NCBI GenBank assembly: GCA_963764955.1
Contig: CAVXVE010000057.1
Span: 4,869-68,868, forward strand
Direction of reading: 5' to 3'
Source: Roseiarcus sp963764955
Lineage (GTDB): Bacteria; Pseudomonadota; Alphaproteobacteria; Rhizobiales; Beijerinckiaceae
DNA length: 64,000 bases
How positions within the stretch are numbered: the stretch's first letter is position 1; each line of letters opens with the position of its first letter. The position numbers and the translations under genes were made by a program. The notes under the pieces are model-generated. The model did no database searches and was not told the origin of the DNA. It worked only from the letters and a program-made list of their open reading frames with translations. Shown in pieces: positions 19,151 through 27,890 of the stretch.

Positions 19151-20364
19151 TTAAGGCTTCGGCTCAGACTTCGGCACAACGACCACCTGTCCCGGAAAGA
19201 TGAGGTTGGGGTTGTGGATTTCCCATTTGTTCGCCTCGTAGATCTCCGGGTAGCGCGTCGGGTCGCCGTAGTAATTGCGGCTGAGCTCCCACAAGGTATG
19301 GCCCGTCGCGACCCGCTTGGTCTGGACCAATTCGATCACCGGGTCGGCCGGCGAGGGCGAGGACGCTTGCTCCGGCGCTCGAGGAGCCGGCGATTGTCGC
19401 CGCAGGCGAAGCGGACGGCGCCGCCTCCGGATAGTCGAAGGGCGTATTGGCGCTTGCGACCACGGCCGCCCGGCCTGGACTGATCTCGTCGGCGCGCATC
19501 AGGTAGGCGCCGGGGATCATGCCGTTCTTGATGGTCAGCGACCAGCGGCCGTCGGCTTTCGTCCTGGCGTCGGCGACGTCGGCGTCGTTGAGATAGAGGC
19601 GAACCGTGGCGTTCGGCTCGGCCAAACCTCTGGCGATGAGGCCGCCGGCCGCGTCAGCCTCGACGGTTTGGATGGCCACCCGGGAGCCTGCGGGTGACGG
19701 GGGCTTCGCCAGGTTCCGCGTCGCCAGCGCCGGGGCTGGCGCATTCGCTGGCGAAGGCGCGGCGGCTTTGGCTTCCTGCGTGGGGGAGGAGGCGCCGGCC
19801 TTGGCGTCCGGCGCGGGGATTCGAGACGGCGACCTTGGCCTGCGGCGCCGCAACCGAAACGGCGACTGTCTTCGACGTCTCCGGCCCCGCCTTCGCGTCG
19901 TTTGCCGCCAGCGAGAGGCTGTGATCGCCGGGCGCGAGCGGGGCCGAGGGGATGATGACGAACTGGCCTGCGGCGTCGGCGGTCGCCTCGGCGACGGTCT
20001 TGCCGGCGTCGCGCAGCTCGACCTTCGCATTCGGCGCCGCGCGGCCCGCGATGACCGCATCGCCCGAAGGATCGACGTTCACCACGTCAAAGGCCGGCCC
20101 GAGGGGCAAGGCGGCGGCCTGGCTCGGCGCCTTGTCGGGAGCCGGAGGACTTGTCGCCGCCGGCGCCGCGGCCTGGACGGCCGGCGGAGCCTTGGGAGCA
20201 CTCGCAGGCTTTGGCTCGGCGGGCGCGCTCGCCACGACGGGAGGCGCGGCGGCCGGACTGGACCGCAGCAGTCCCGGATGGGTCCAAACCACGGCCCCCG
20301 CTCCGGCGGCCACGACCGCTGAAGCGGTCGCCCCGACCCAAATCACCGTACGCTGCGACAGCAT
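19151..20364 (-). pseudogene. LysM peptidoglycan-binding membrane-anchored protein (two frameshifts)
   Basis: About 400 residues when joined. Start at 20364 (MLSQRTVIW) gives one N-terminal membrane anchor (to about residue 28). A Pro/Ala-rich spacer follows, then Ig-like segments (NAKVELRDAGKTVAEATAD; ATVRLYLNDADVADARTKAD). A C-terminal LysM domain closes the protein (GHTLWELSRNYYGDPTRYPEIYEAN). Frame changes are needed near 19815 and near 19385. This layout is common in alphaproteobacteria for LysM proteins beside cyclases or murein enzymes. It should sit in the inner membrane with its LysM domain in the periplasm, holding the cell wall. Confidence 0.8.
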
Positions 20365-20465
20365 GCTCACTCGCCTTCGGCAGACTATACCGCTCAGCGG
20401 CGATTGCGACAAATCCCTGACACCAGGGCGTTCATTGATTGTCGCTGAATCCTTTGAAATCCCGG

Positions 20466-21563
20466 TCACGCGAGCGCGGCGGGCGTCTTCTCCGGCGCGA
20501 TCTTGCGATCTTCGGTCTGGGCGCGGCCGGCGCGCGGCGGCGCCTCGGTCAGCGCATAAAGCTCGAGATCGGCGCCCTTGCCGCGCAGCCTCAGGTCCCC
20601 AAGCGACCGTTTGGCAATTCCAGGCGGCAGTGCGAGACGATCGACCAGATCCGCCGAGGCGAGCACGCGGTCGCCGGTCTGGCGGCAAAGCTCCTGGATG
20701 CGCGCCGTGGTGTTGACCGTGTCGCCGAGGAAAACGATCTCCTTCCTTTCCGTGCCCATCTCGCCGGTCACCACCGGACCGCAATGGAGCCCGGCTCTCG
20801 CAGCGACGGCCACGCCGAATTCGCGGCGGTAATCGGGCGCGTGTCTAGCCAGCTGGTCGATGGCGGCGAAACAGGCCCCGACGCACCGGCCGTCAGTGGT
20901 CCCCTCGTCGAGCTTCCAGGTCGCGATCAGCTCATCGCCGACATACCGATGGATTTCGCCACGCGCCGCGACGATCGGTCGGGTGAGGTCGAGGACGAAG
21001 CGGTTGACAAGGCGGTGGAAGGCGAGCGGGCCGAGCCGTTCCGCCAGCCCGGTCGAACCCTCCATGTCGATGAACAGGAACACCCGCGATTCCAGCCGCG
21101 GCGCGTAATAGCGGCCGGTGATGAAGTTGATGAGCACGTTCTGGCCGAGCAGGCTGTTCACGTCCTGGATGAAGGCGAACACGAACGCCGCAGCGAGCGA
21201 GAACAGCACGTCCGGGCTCTCAATTCCCCTTTCTCCGGGCGACGGGAACACCCACTCGCCGAGCTTGAGGCCGAACAGGATCACGATGAGATAGACGCCG
21301 GTCCTGACGGCCACATGGACGGTAAACGGCGCGCGGCGAAGCGGAGCTCCGAGCGGTCCCCTCAGAACGAAGGCATCGAAGGACGTGAGAACGCTGGCGA
21401 TGACCGCGCCCGTCAGCGCGCCGCGGGTCAAGCCATAGTCGGCGAGCACGTGCCCGCCCCTCTGCAAGACATGCATCTCGGCATAGGTTGCGCCCAACGC
21501 CGCTGCGAGCGCGGTCGCCCAGAGAATGTGCCGGTACGGGCCCGGCAATCGCGGGAAGGTCAT
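20466..21563 (-). CDS. Membrane-bound class III nucleotide cyclase
   Basis: 365 residues. The N-terminal half has four or five membrane helices (near 12-30, 46-66, 84-104, 119-137). The cyclase domain starts at about 158 with VFLFIDMEGSTGLAERLG (metal Asp) and includes EIHRYVGDELIATW and IVFLGDTVNTTARI. The base-selecting Lys of adenylate cyclases (K in xKFxGD) is His-Arg-Tyr here, so nucleotide choice is uncertain, while the Gly-Asp-Thr-Val-Asn loop is canonical. The same layout is seen in rhizobial CyaC-like membrane cyclases. Intact reading frame, 102 bases before the LysM gene on the same strand. Confidence 0.87.
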   Translation of the reverse strand: MTFPRLPGPYRHILWATALAAALGATYAEMHVLQRGGHVLADYGLTRGALTGAVIASVLTSFDAFVLRGPLGAPLRRAPFTVHVAVRTGVYLIVILFGLKLGEWVFPSPGERGIESPDVLFSLAAAFVFAFIQDVNSLLGQNVLINFITGRYYAPRLESRVFLFIDMEGSTGLAERLGPLAFHRLVNRFVLDLTRPIVAARGEIHRYVGDELIATWKLDEGTTDGRCVGACFAAIDQLARHAPDYRREFGVAVAARAGLHCGPVVTGEMGTERKEIVFLGDTVNTTARIQELCRQTGDRVLASADLVDRLALPPGIAKRSLGDLRLRGKGADLELYALTEAPPRAGRAQTEDRKIAPEKTPAALA

Positions 21564-21639
21564 CGTCGTGGGGTCGCCTCGCTGCGTGGCGGCCCCAGTC
21601 TAACAGACATCCGCCAACGCCCTCGCTCTTCTCGAACCC

Positions 21640-23142
21640 TCAGGCCCGAAACAGGTCGCGCTCGATCCCCGCCGCCGCAAAGACATAGTCGCGGCTTGCG
21701 TCCAGTTCGGCCCTGAGCTTTGGGATGTCGTAGCCGATGATCGCGCCGCGCCATTTCTTGATCTGGCCAGCGCAGAGCACCGTCGATACGTTGGAGCGCT
21801 CCATCAGCGTCACGACCGCGCCGGCCGCGTGATTGAGCGGAGCGACGTTGAGCGCGGTCGCGTCGAGGAGGACGATGTCGGCGTCCTTGCCCGGGGTCAG
21901 CGAGCCGGTCCTGGTCTCGATCTTGAGGCCCTTCGCACCGCCCATCGTCGCAAGCTCGAGCGCATCCTTGACCGACATGAGCTTCGGATAGTCCTTGCCC
22001 TGCAACGCAAGCTCGTTGGCCAACATGCGCTGCAAAGTCATGACGCCGCGCATCTGGGTGAACATGTCGGCGGTCATCGTGCACTCGACGTCGGTCGACA
22101 GCGACAGGCTCATCTTCAGGTCGAGCGCTTTCTGGATCGGCGGCGTCCCGTGGCGCATCTGCATTTCGATCGGCACGGCGAGCGTGACATGCGCGCCCGC
22201 GTCGGCCGCCGCCTTCCATGCCATATCGCTCATGCCGGTCATATGGATGAAAAAGCAGTCCGGTCCGAATTTCCCGGCTTTCGCCAGTTCGTCGAAGGTC
22301 GGCTGCATGCCGAAGGTGCCGACGACGTGCAGAGCGATCGGCAGGCTGAGCTCGCGGCCGACTTTCCACGCCTCCTCATAGCCCGGCAAATAGATCTCGC
22401 CGCCCATGAACATGCTGATGAGCTGGTCGGATGACGAAAAATATTGCTCGCGGATGCGCCTGGCGTCGCCGGGATATTTCGCCTTCTCGCCCCAGCCCTC
22501 GAAATAGCCGAACACGGCGCGCCGGCCCGCTGCGCGCAGCCCCTCGATCGCCGCGTCGGAATGTTCGGGCGAGTGATGGATCTGGCTGATGTCCATGACC
22601 GCGGTCACGCCGGCGTCGATCTGCGCAATGCCGGCGAACAGCTCGTTGATGTAGACGTCCTGCGGGCGATAGCCCAGCGACAGTTTCTGCAGGATCGACT
22701 CATAATAATTGTGCGCGCTTTCGGGGCGCCCGTCGTTGATGAGGATGCCGTCGGCGAGGAAGCTGCGCAGCGCCGTCTCGAACTGATGGCTGTGCGCGTC
22801 GATGAAGCCGGGCGTTACGATATGCCCGGACGCGTCGATGACGGCGGCGTCGGGCGCGTCGATCCTGGCTGCGACCTCGGCGATTTTCGATCCGTCGATG
22901 AGCACGTCGCCGACGGCGTGATTGCCGACGCGCTCGTCCATCGAGAGAACCGTTCCGCCCTTGATCAGCGTGCGGCGACCCTGAACGCCGACGCCCTCGG
23001 GCATGACGGAGGCCGCGGCGCCGTGCGCAGCTTCGAGATTGACGGGGGCGGCCATGCGCGGATTCGGTTCGATTGCGAATCCAGAGAGGCGCAGGGCGTT
23101 CGGCCCTGACTGCGACGCGGCGACCTCACAAATCTGGCACAA
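21640..23142 (-). CDS. Amidohydrolase-family metal-dependent hydrolase (ATZ/TRZ-like)
   Basis: 500 residues of the metallo-dependent amidohydrolase superfamily. The barrel ligands are visible: HSH in GFIDAHSHQFE, LHVVG and FFIHMTGMSD for the following histidines, and LSTDVECTM for the catalytic Asp. The beta-sandwich wraps both ends (TLIKGGTVLSMDER; GKDADIVLLDAT). The subfamily includes cytosine/guanine deaminases, 8-oxoguanine deaminase and triazine hydrolases, and the substrate cannot be read. The Cys-rich leader MCQICEV is common in this branch, so the far start is kept, although MAAPVNLE is also possible. Monocistronic. Confidence 0.85.
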   Translation of the reverse strand: MCQICEVAASQSGPNALRLSGFAIEPNPRMAAPVNLEAAHGAAASVMPEGVGVQGRRTLIKGGTVLSMDERVGNHAVGDVLIDGSKIAEVAARIDAPDAAVIDASGHIVTPGFIDAHSHQFETALRSFLADGILINDGRPESAHNYYESILQKLSLGYRPQDVYINELFAGIAQIDAGVTAVMDISQIHHSPEHSDAAIEGLRAAGRRAVFGYFEGWGEKAKYPGDARRIREQYFSSSDQLISMFMGGEIYLPGYEEAWKVGRELSLPIALHVVGTFGMQPTFDELAKAGKFGPDCFFIHMTGMSDMAWKAAADAGAHVTLAVPIEMQMRHGTPPIQKALDLKMSLSLSTDVECTMTADMFTQMRGVMTLQRMLANELALQGKDYPKLMSVKDALELATMGGAKGLKIETRTGSLTPGKDADIVLLDATALNVAPLNHAAGAVVTLMERSNVSTVLCAGQIKKWRGAIIGYDIPKLRAELDASRDYVFAAAGIERDLFRA

Positions 23143-23238
23143 AGGGCGCCCCTCCTGATTCCGCGTTCGCCTCGCCGCTCAAGCCGGCGGCGTTGGCGAA
23201 ATCGTACGGAGTCAGGCTCGGGACGTCAATTTCCGGGG

Positions 23239-23670
23239 CTATTCGCTGACGGTCTTTTGCAAGCTCAGTCTTTGAAGCTCGACAAGCTTCGCCCTCTCGC
23301 CGGCGTCGACCAGCAGGGCCGTCGCCCCGCCGCCGCAGGTGAAGTTGAGCGAGCGGCCCTCATCGCTGTCGAGGCCCGCCGTCTGCCCGGGATTGAGCAC
23401 GAGGCGAACGCGCGTCGCCGTGCTTGAAGGGGCCGCGTCCGCATCGGTCTTTTCGTAGACCATCAGCATGACGACGCATCGTGCAGCCTGTTCGACGAAA
23501 TAGCCGCTCATCGACTTCGAGCCGAAATCGTAGCTGATGCTCTGAATCGGCGCGTATTTGCCCTCACTGTCGAGCAGCGCCTGCGCCTGGCTTGAAACGG
23601 CCGACGCCGACAGGCTGATCCCGACCGTGCCGACAAATGCGGATGCTTGAGCAATTTTCCTGATGAACAT
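23239..23670 (-). CDS. Small exported protein of unknown function
   Basis: 143 residues with a signal peptide (MFIRKIAQASAFVGTVGISL, cut near SSQAQA). The mature part has two cysteines (CVVM, FTCGGG) that could pair and a short beta-rich pattern (SYDFGSKSMSGYF, VRLVLNPGQTAGLD). I do not recognise the family. AAGGAG eight bases upstream of the ATG supports the start. It stands alone between the amidohydrolase and the flavin oxidoreductase. Confidence 0.72.
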   Translation of the reverse strand: MFIRKIAQASAFVGTVGISLSASAVSSQAQALLDSEGKYAPIQSISYDFGSKSMSGYFVEQAARCVVMLMVYEKTDADAAPSSTATRVRLVLNPGQTAGLDSDEGRSLNFTCGGGATALLVDAGERAKLVELQRLSLQKTVSE

Positions 23671-24042
23671 GGAACACTCCTTGATGATCGGGGCGGAAAC
23701 GGGACAAATGAACGAGACGGATCACATACAAATCACCATTGTGCGCTAGGTTGACGGTGTCAAGTTAACGGACTTCGAGGCCCGGCGTTTGTGATCTGGG
23801 TCACACAACGGACTGTTGGCGCGAACTTTGGGTCTGACGCCGGGTCGCTGAGATCCAGCCGCCGACCGCCCGCGCTTTGCCCCGCGAACGGCGCAACCGC
23901 GCCGTCGCGGGGTCTCTCGGCTTCGCGTCGGCCAGGGCGCGGGAGTTCGCGACGCGCCAAAGCGCCGCGAAGTCCTCGCCGCCATCGTCGTGGCGGCGCA
24001 GGAAGGTCGGCGGAAGCTTTCCGCCTCCGCCGCCCGGATGGT
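23671..24042. other. Intergenic stretch with no supported feature
   Basis: 372 bases. The first 100 bases upstream of the exported protein are less GC-rich and probably hold its promoter. The remainder (23830-24030) is very GC-rich, with short open frames rich in Arg that I judge to be noise. No terminator, repeat or RNA was recognised. Confidence 0.5.
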
Positions 24043-25443
24043 TCAGGGCGCCGGACGAACGTTCTGATTGACCCGGAACAGATTGGCGGGATCGTATTTC
24101 TTCTTCACCTCGCCAAGGCGCTTGTGGTTCTCGCCGAAGGTCGCCATGAGCCGCTTATCGTCTTCGTCGTCCATCATGAAATTGGGATAGGCGCCGGCGA
24201 GATCGAACGGGTGGACCGCCTCCCAGTAGTCGCGCGCCCATTTCGTGATCGCAGGGGCGTTCTTCGGGTCGGGATCGACGCCGAAGATGACCATCGACCA
24301 CGCCGCGTCGCGGCAGTTCCAGGCCGTCGCGTCCGTCTTCGGCCGATGGACCGCGCCGTCGATCGGATAGAGGTGCATGCCCGATATCACGCTCGGCAGC
24401 TTGGCGGCGTTGGCGACGTGGGCGTCGATCGCAGCGTCCGGCAACGTCTTGACGAAATCGCCTTTCCAGTACCATTGCAGGCCCTTCGGCAGGAGCCCGT
24501 CGAACAGGCTTTGCAAGGCCGGGTAGGGCATCGGGCCGGCCCAATCGATGATCGGCCGCGGCAGCGCCGCGCGGACCGCGTTGACGGCCTTTTCGCCCTC
24601 AGCGATCGGCCCGTTGTGGCAGACGACCAGGACGCACATCTTCTTCGCCCAGTGCTCCTTCGGAAACGGATCGCCGGGCGGCACGGTTTGCAGCCCGAGG
24701 AAGCTGCCGAACGCCTCGTCTGGCTTGCTGGCCGTAAAGTCGCGGTACCAGCGCATGACGGCAGGAGCATCCTCGAGCTCAAAGATGATCGGCCCCCCGT
24801 ACACCATGCTCGCGGGATGGGCCTGGAACAGGAAGCTGGTCACCACGCCGAAATTGCCGCCGCCGCCGCGAAGCGCCCAGAAGAGGTCCGGGTTTACCGT
24901 CTCGCTCGCACTGACAAACCGACCGTCGGCCAGCACGACGTCGGCCTCGATCAGACAATCGACGGCGAGCCCGTGCTGGCGGCTCAGATAGCCGTGACCG
25001 CCGGAAAGCGTGAGGCCAGCGACGCCGGTGGTCGAGACGATGCCAAACGGCACAGCCAGTCCGAACGCGTGCGTCGCGTGATCGACCTCTCCGGTCAGGC
25101 AGCCCGCGGCGACGCGCACGGTCTTGGTCGCCGGATCGACCCGTACGCCCTTCATCATCGAAAGATCGATAACGAGACCATCATCGACGCTGCCGAGCCC
25201 GGGTCCATTATGGCCGCCGCCACGTATGGCGATGGGAAGATTCTGCTCGCGGCCGAAGTTCACAGCCGCGATCACATCGGCCGCGTCGGCGCAGCGCGCG
25301 ATCAAATGCGGCCGCTTGTCGATCATCGCATTATAAAGCTTGCGCGCCTCATCGTATTCGGGGTGGTCGCGGCCGATGAGCGGGCCGCGCAGGCTCTGCG
25401 CGAATTTCGAAATAGCTTCTTGGTTCATGATATGTTTGTTCAT
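24043..25443 (-). CDS. FAD-binding oxidoreductase, berberine-bridge enzyme type
   Basis: 466 residues. An FAD_binding_4 domain is shown by RGGGHNGPGLGSVDDGLVID (the His in GGGHN is the usual covalent flavin anchor) and GVAGLTLSGGHGYLSRQHGL. A C-terminal BBE domain ends DPANLFRVNQNVRP. Family members oxidise sugars, alkaloids or phenolics and reduce O2 to H2O2. No signal peptide is seen, so it is probably cytosolic. It is transcribed away from the HxlR regulator at 25630, with 186 bases between the starts that hold a paired inverted repeat. That placement suggests control by the regulator. Confidence 0.88.
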   Translation of the reverse strand: MNKHIMNQEAISKFAQSLRGPLIGRDHPEYDEARKLYNAMIDKRPHLIARCADAADVIAAVNFGREQNLPIAIRGGGHNGPGLGSVDDGLVIDLSMMKGVRVDPATKTVRVAAGCLTGEVDHATHAFGLAVPFGIVSTTGVAGLTLSGGHGYLSRQHGLAVDCLIEADVVLADGRFVSASETVNPDLFWALRGGGGNFGVVTSFLFQAHPASMVYGGPIIFELEDAPAVMRWYRDFTASKPDEAFGSFLGLQTVPPGDPFPKEHWAKKMCVLVVCHNGPIAEGEKAVNAVRAALPRPIIDWAGPMPYPALQSLFDGLLPKGLQWYWKGDFVKTLPDAAIDAHVANAAKLPSVISGMHLYPIDGAVHRPKTDATAWNCRDAAWSMVIFGVDPDPKNAPAITKWARDYWEAVHPFDLAGAYPNFMMDDEDDKRLMATFGENHKRLGEVKKKYDPANLFRVNQNVRPAP

Positions 25444-25529
25444 GACTTGCCCTCTTTGTAGGTCAATTATCCATTGCCCCGCCTAAGTTGGACGGCCTGG
25501 GAAACATGCGACGGGCGCGAATTATTCGT

Positions 25530-25572
25530 CCAGTTCAGGAAATGAATCCGCGCAGTACAGATTCTGAACTGG
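25530..25572. promoter_or_regulatory. Inverted repeat in the divergent flavin oxidoreductase/HxlR promoter region
   Basis: CCAGTTCAG at 25530-25538 and its exact reverse complement CTGAACTGG at 25564-25572, spacer 25 bases. The arm centres are 34 bases apart, close to three helical turns. The repeat sits 57 bases upstream of the HxlR-type start and 86 bases from the oxidoreductase start. It is a candidate binding site for a dimeric winged-helix regulator. Confidence 0.5.
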
Positions 25573-25629
25573 CGGGCGCGTCGCTCATGCCCTAATCTCG
25601 CAATACTGCGATCCGCTACGAGGCAAATC

Positions 25630-26331
25630 ATGACGCAGGGCAGCTACAACCAGTTCTGTCCGGTCGCGATGGCGGCCGAAATTCTGTGCACCCGGTGGAC
25701 GGTCGTTCTCCTGCGCGAGCTTGTCGCGGGCTCGACCCGCTTCAATGATCTGCGCCGCGGCGTGCCGCGGATGTCGCCCGCGCTCCTGTCGAAGCGGCTG
25801 AAGGATCTCGAAGACGCGGGAATCGTGAGTCGCGTCGCGTCCCGGACCGAGCCGGGGGTGCTGGAGTACCGCCTGACGCCGGCCGGCCGAGAGCTCGAAA
25901 GCGTCATCATGGCGATCGGCAAATGGGGACAGCATTGGGTCGAAGCCCAGCTCTCGCTCGAGAATCTCGATCCGGGGCTGCTCATGTGGGACATGCGGCG
26001 CAATCTCGATCCGACTCCGATGCCGGACCGGCGAAGCGTCATTCATTTCATCTATCCCGAACAGCCGAGCGCGCGCCGATACTGGTGGCTGGTGATCGAG
26101 CCGGACGCCGACGTCGACCTTTGTTCCGTCGACCCGGGTTTCGACGTCGATCTCTATGCCGCCGTCGATCTGCGCACGATGACGGCGATCTGGATGGGCC
26201 TCACCACCGTGCCCGATTCCATCGCCAAGGGAAAACTGACTTTGACAGGCGACCGCGCGCTCGCCCGCGATATGCAGACGTGGCTGGGCCTGAGCCCGTT
26301 CGCCAGCGAGAAGAAGCTCGTGCCGGCGTGA
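25630..26331 (+). CDS. HxlR-family transcriptional regulator with SCP2-like C-terminal domain
   Basis: 233 residues. The winged helix-turn-helix occupies about 8-100: CPVAMAAEILCTRWTVVLLRELVAG, then FNDLRRGVPRMSPALLSKRLKDLE and the wing RVASRTEPGVLEYRLTPAG. Two cysteines (Cys10, Cys20) flank the first helix, as in redox- or aldehyde-sensing HxlR members. The remaining residues resemble an SCP2 sterol-carrier fold (DVDLYAAVDLRTMTAIWMG, GKLTLTGDRALARDM), a known HxlR variant. It is divergent from the flavin oxidoreductase and is its likely regulator. Confidence 0.87.
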   Translation: MTQGSYNQFCPVAMAAEILCTRWTVVLLRELVAGSTRFNDLRRGVPRMSPALLSKRLKDLEDAGIVSRVASRTEPGVLEYRLTPAGRELESVIMAIGKWGQHWVEAQLSLENLDPGLLMWDMRRNLDPTPMPDRRSVIHFIYPEQPSARRYWWLVIEPDADVDLCSVDPGFDVDLYAAVDLRTMTAIWMGLTTVPDSIAKGKLTLTGDRALARDMQTWLGLSPFASEKKLVPA

Positions 26332-26342
26332 GGTCGAGGCGC

Positions 26343-26359
26343 GGCGCGATAAACGCGCC
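26343..26359. terminator. Weak hairpin between convergent genes
   Basis: GGCGCG, ATAAA, CGCGCC between the stop of the HxlR gene (26331) and the stop of trpE (26363). The 6-bp stem has no proper T-run. It could act as a weak bidirectional terminator. Confidence 0.28.
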
Positions 26360-26362
26360 CGC

Positions 26363-27886
26363 CTATTGCCCGCGCTTGCCCCGCACGGCGAACCGCACCG
26401 CCTCCTCCGCCGAGCGGAACAGGGCGCGCGCCTTGGCCACGCATTCGTTCTGCTCGGCGACGGGGGAGGAATCATAGACGATGCCGGCCCCGGCCTGGAC
26501 GTGCATGAGCCCGTCCTTCACCACCGAGGCGCGCAGCACGATGCAGGTGTCCATCTCGCCGCCCGCGCCGAAATAGCCGATGCAGCCCGCATAGATGCCG
26601 CGCTTGTCCTTCTCCAGTTCGTCGATGATCTGCATCGCGCGGACTTTCGGCGCGCCGGAGACGGTGCCTGCGGGAAAGCCCGCGGCGAGCGCGGTGACTG
26701 CGTCGACGCCATTGCGCAACTCCCCCTCGACGTTGGAGACGATGTGCATCACGTGGCTGTAGCGCTCGATGAAGAAAGAGTTGGTCACCCTGACCGTGCC
26801 GATCTTCGCCACGCGGCCGACGTCGTTGCGGCCGAGGTCGAGCAGCATGAGATGTTCGGCGCGCTCTTTCGGATCGGCCATGAGTTCCGCCGCCAGCGCC
26901 TCGTCCTCGGTCGGGCTTTTGCCCCGGGGCCTTGTGCCGGCGATCGGGCGGATGACGACCTTGCCGTCGCGCACGCGCACCAGGATCTCGGGGCTCGAGC
27001 AGACGATCTGGAAGGCGCCGAAATCGAGGAAACAGAGATAGGGCGACGGATTGACCCGCCGCAGCGCCCGATAGAGCGCGAAGGCCGGCAGGTCGAAGCG
27101 GCTGGTGAAGCGCTGCGACAGCACGATCTGGAACGCGTCGCCAGCGGCGATATAGTCCTTCGCGCGCGCGACCATCGCCTTGTATTCGGCCTCGGTGGTG
27201 TTCGACCGCGCCTCGCCCGCTTGCACCAGCGGATCGACGGCCATGCCGGCCGCGTGATCGAGCGGCTGCTCGAGCGCGTCGACCACCGCGTCGAGCCGCG
27301 CCATGGCGCTCTCGTAAGCGGCGCGGGCCGAGACGCCGGGCGCAGGCCGCACCGGCGTCACGATCGCCATCTCGTCGCGCGCGCCGTCGAACACCACCAT
27401 GACGGTCGGGCGAATGAGCAGCGCGTCCGGCACGCCGATCGGGTCGGGCTTGGCGGGGCTTAAGCGCTCCATGCGCCGCACCATGTCGTAGCCGAGATAG
27501 CCGAATATCCCAGCCGACATCGGCGGCAGGCCGGGCGGCATGGCGATGCGCGATTCCTTGAGCAGCGAACGCAGCACGTCGAGCGGATCGCCGGGGCAGG
27601 GGACGAAGGCGTCGGGATCGATGAGCGCCCGGCGGTTGATCTCGGCGGCTTCGCCGGTCGAGCGGAAGATGAGGTCGGGATCGAGGCCGATCATCGAATA
27701 GCGGCCGCGCTGCGCTCCGCCCTCGACCGATTCGAGCAGGAACATGTTGCCGGCGCGGGCGCGCGCGAGCTTGAGATAGGCCGAGACCGGCGTCTCGAGG
27801 TCGGCGACCAGCGTCGTGACCGCGACTTCCGCCTCGCCGGCGATGTAGGCGCGCGCGAAGGCTTCGTAGTCGGGCAGGGTGGTCAT
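26363..27886 (-). CDS. trpE: Anthranilate synthase component I
   Basis: 507 residues. Converts chorismate plus ammonia or glutamine nitrogen to anthranilate, the first step of tryptophan synthesis. Chorismate-binding motifs: DAFQIVLSQRF, PSPYLCFLDFGAFQIVCSSPE, RPIAGTRPRGKSPTEDEALA, DLGRNDVGRVAKIG, AGFPAGTVSGAPKVRAMQIID, QAGAGIVYDSSP. The Met at 27886 (MTTLPDYEAF) is chosen over a longer frame that runs back into ppiD. It follows the ppiD stop by four bases. The gene order ppiD-trpE is conserved in Hyphomicrobiales, although the products are unrelated. Confidence 0.95.
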   Translation of the reverse strand: MTTLPDYEAFARAYIAGEAEVAVTTLVADLETPVSAYLKLARARAGNMFLLESVEGGAQRGRYSMIGLDPDLIFRSTGEAAEINRRALIDPDAFVPCPGDPLDVLRSLLKESRIAMPPGLPPMSAGIFGYLGYDMVRRMERLSPAKPDPIGVPDALLIRPTVMVVFDGARDEMAIVTPVRPAPGVSARAAYESAMARLDAVVDALEQPLDHAAGMAVDPLVQAGEARSNTTEAEYKAMVARAKDYIAAGDAFQIVLSQRFTSRFDLPAFALYRALRRVNPSPYLCFLDFGAFQIVCSSPEILVRVRDGKVVIRPIAGTRPRGKSPTEDEALAAELMADPKERAEHLMLLDLGRNDVGRVAKIGTVRVTNSFFIERYSHVMHIVSNVEGELRNGVDAVTALAAGFPAGTVSGAPKVRAMQIIDELEKDKRGIYAGCIGYFGAGGEMDTCIVLRASVVKDGLMHVQAGAGIVYDSSPVAEQNECVAKARALFRSAEEAVRFAVRGKRGQ

Positions 27887-27890
27887 GCGG

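Noticed and set aside
17915..19483. A 522-codon plus-strand open frame over the second cyclase gene
   Set aside because: It is antisense to a protein with clear cyclase metal motifs, has shadow-type composition and no domain.
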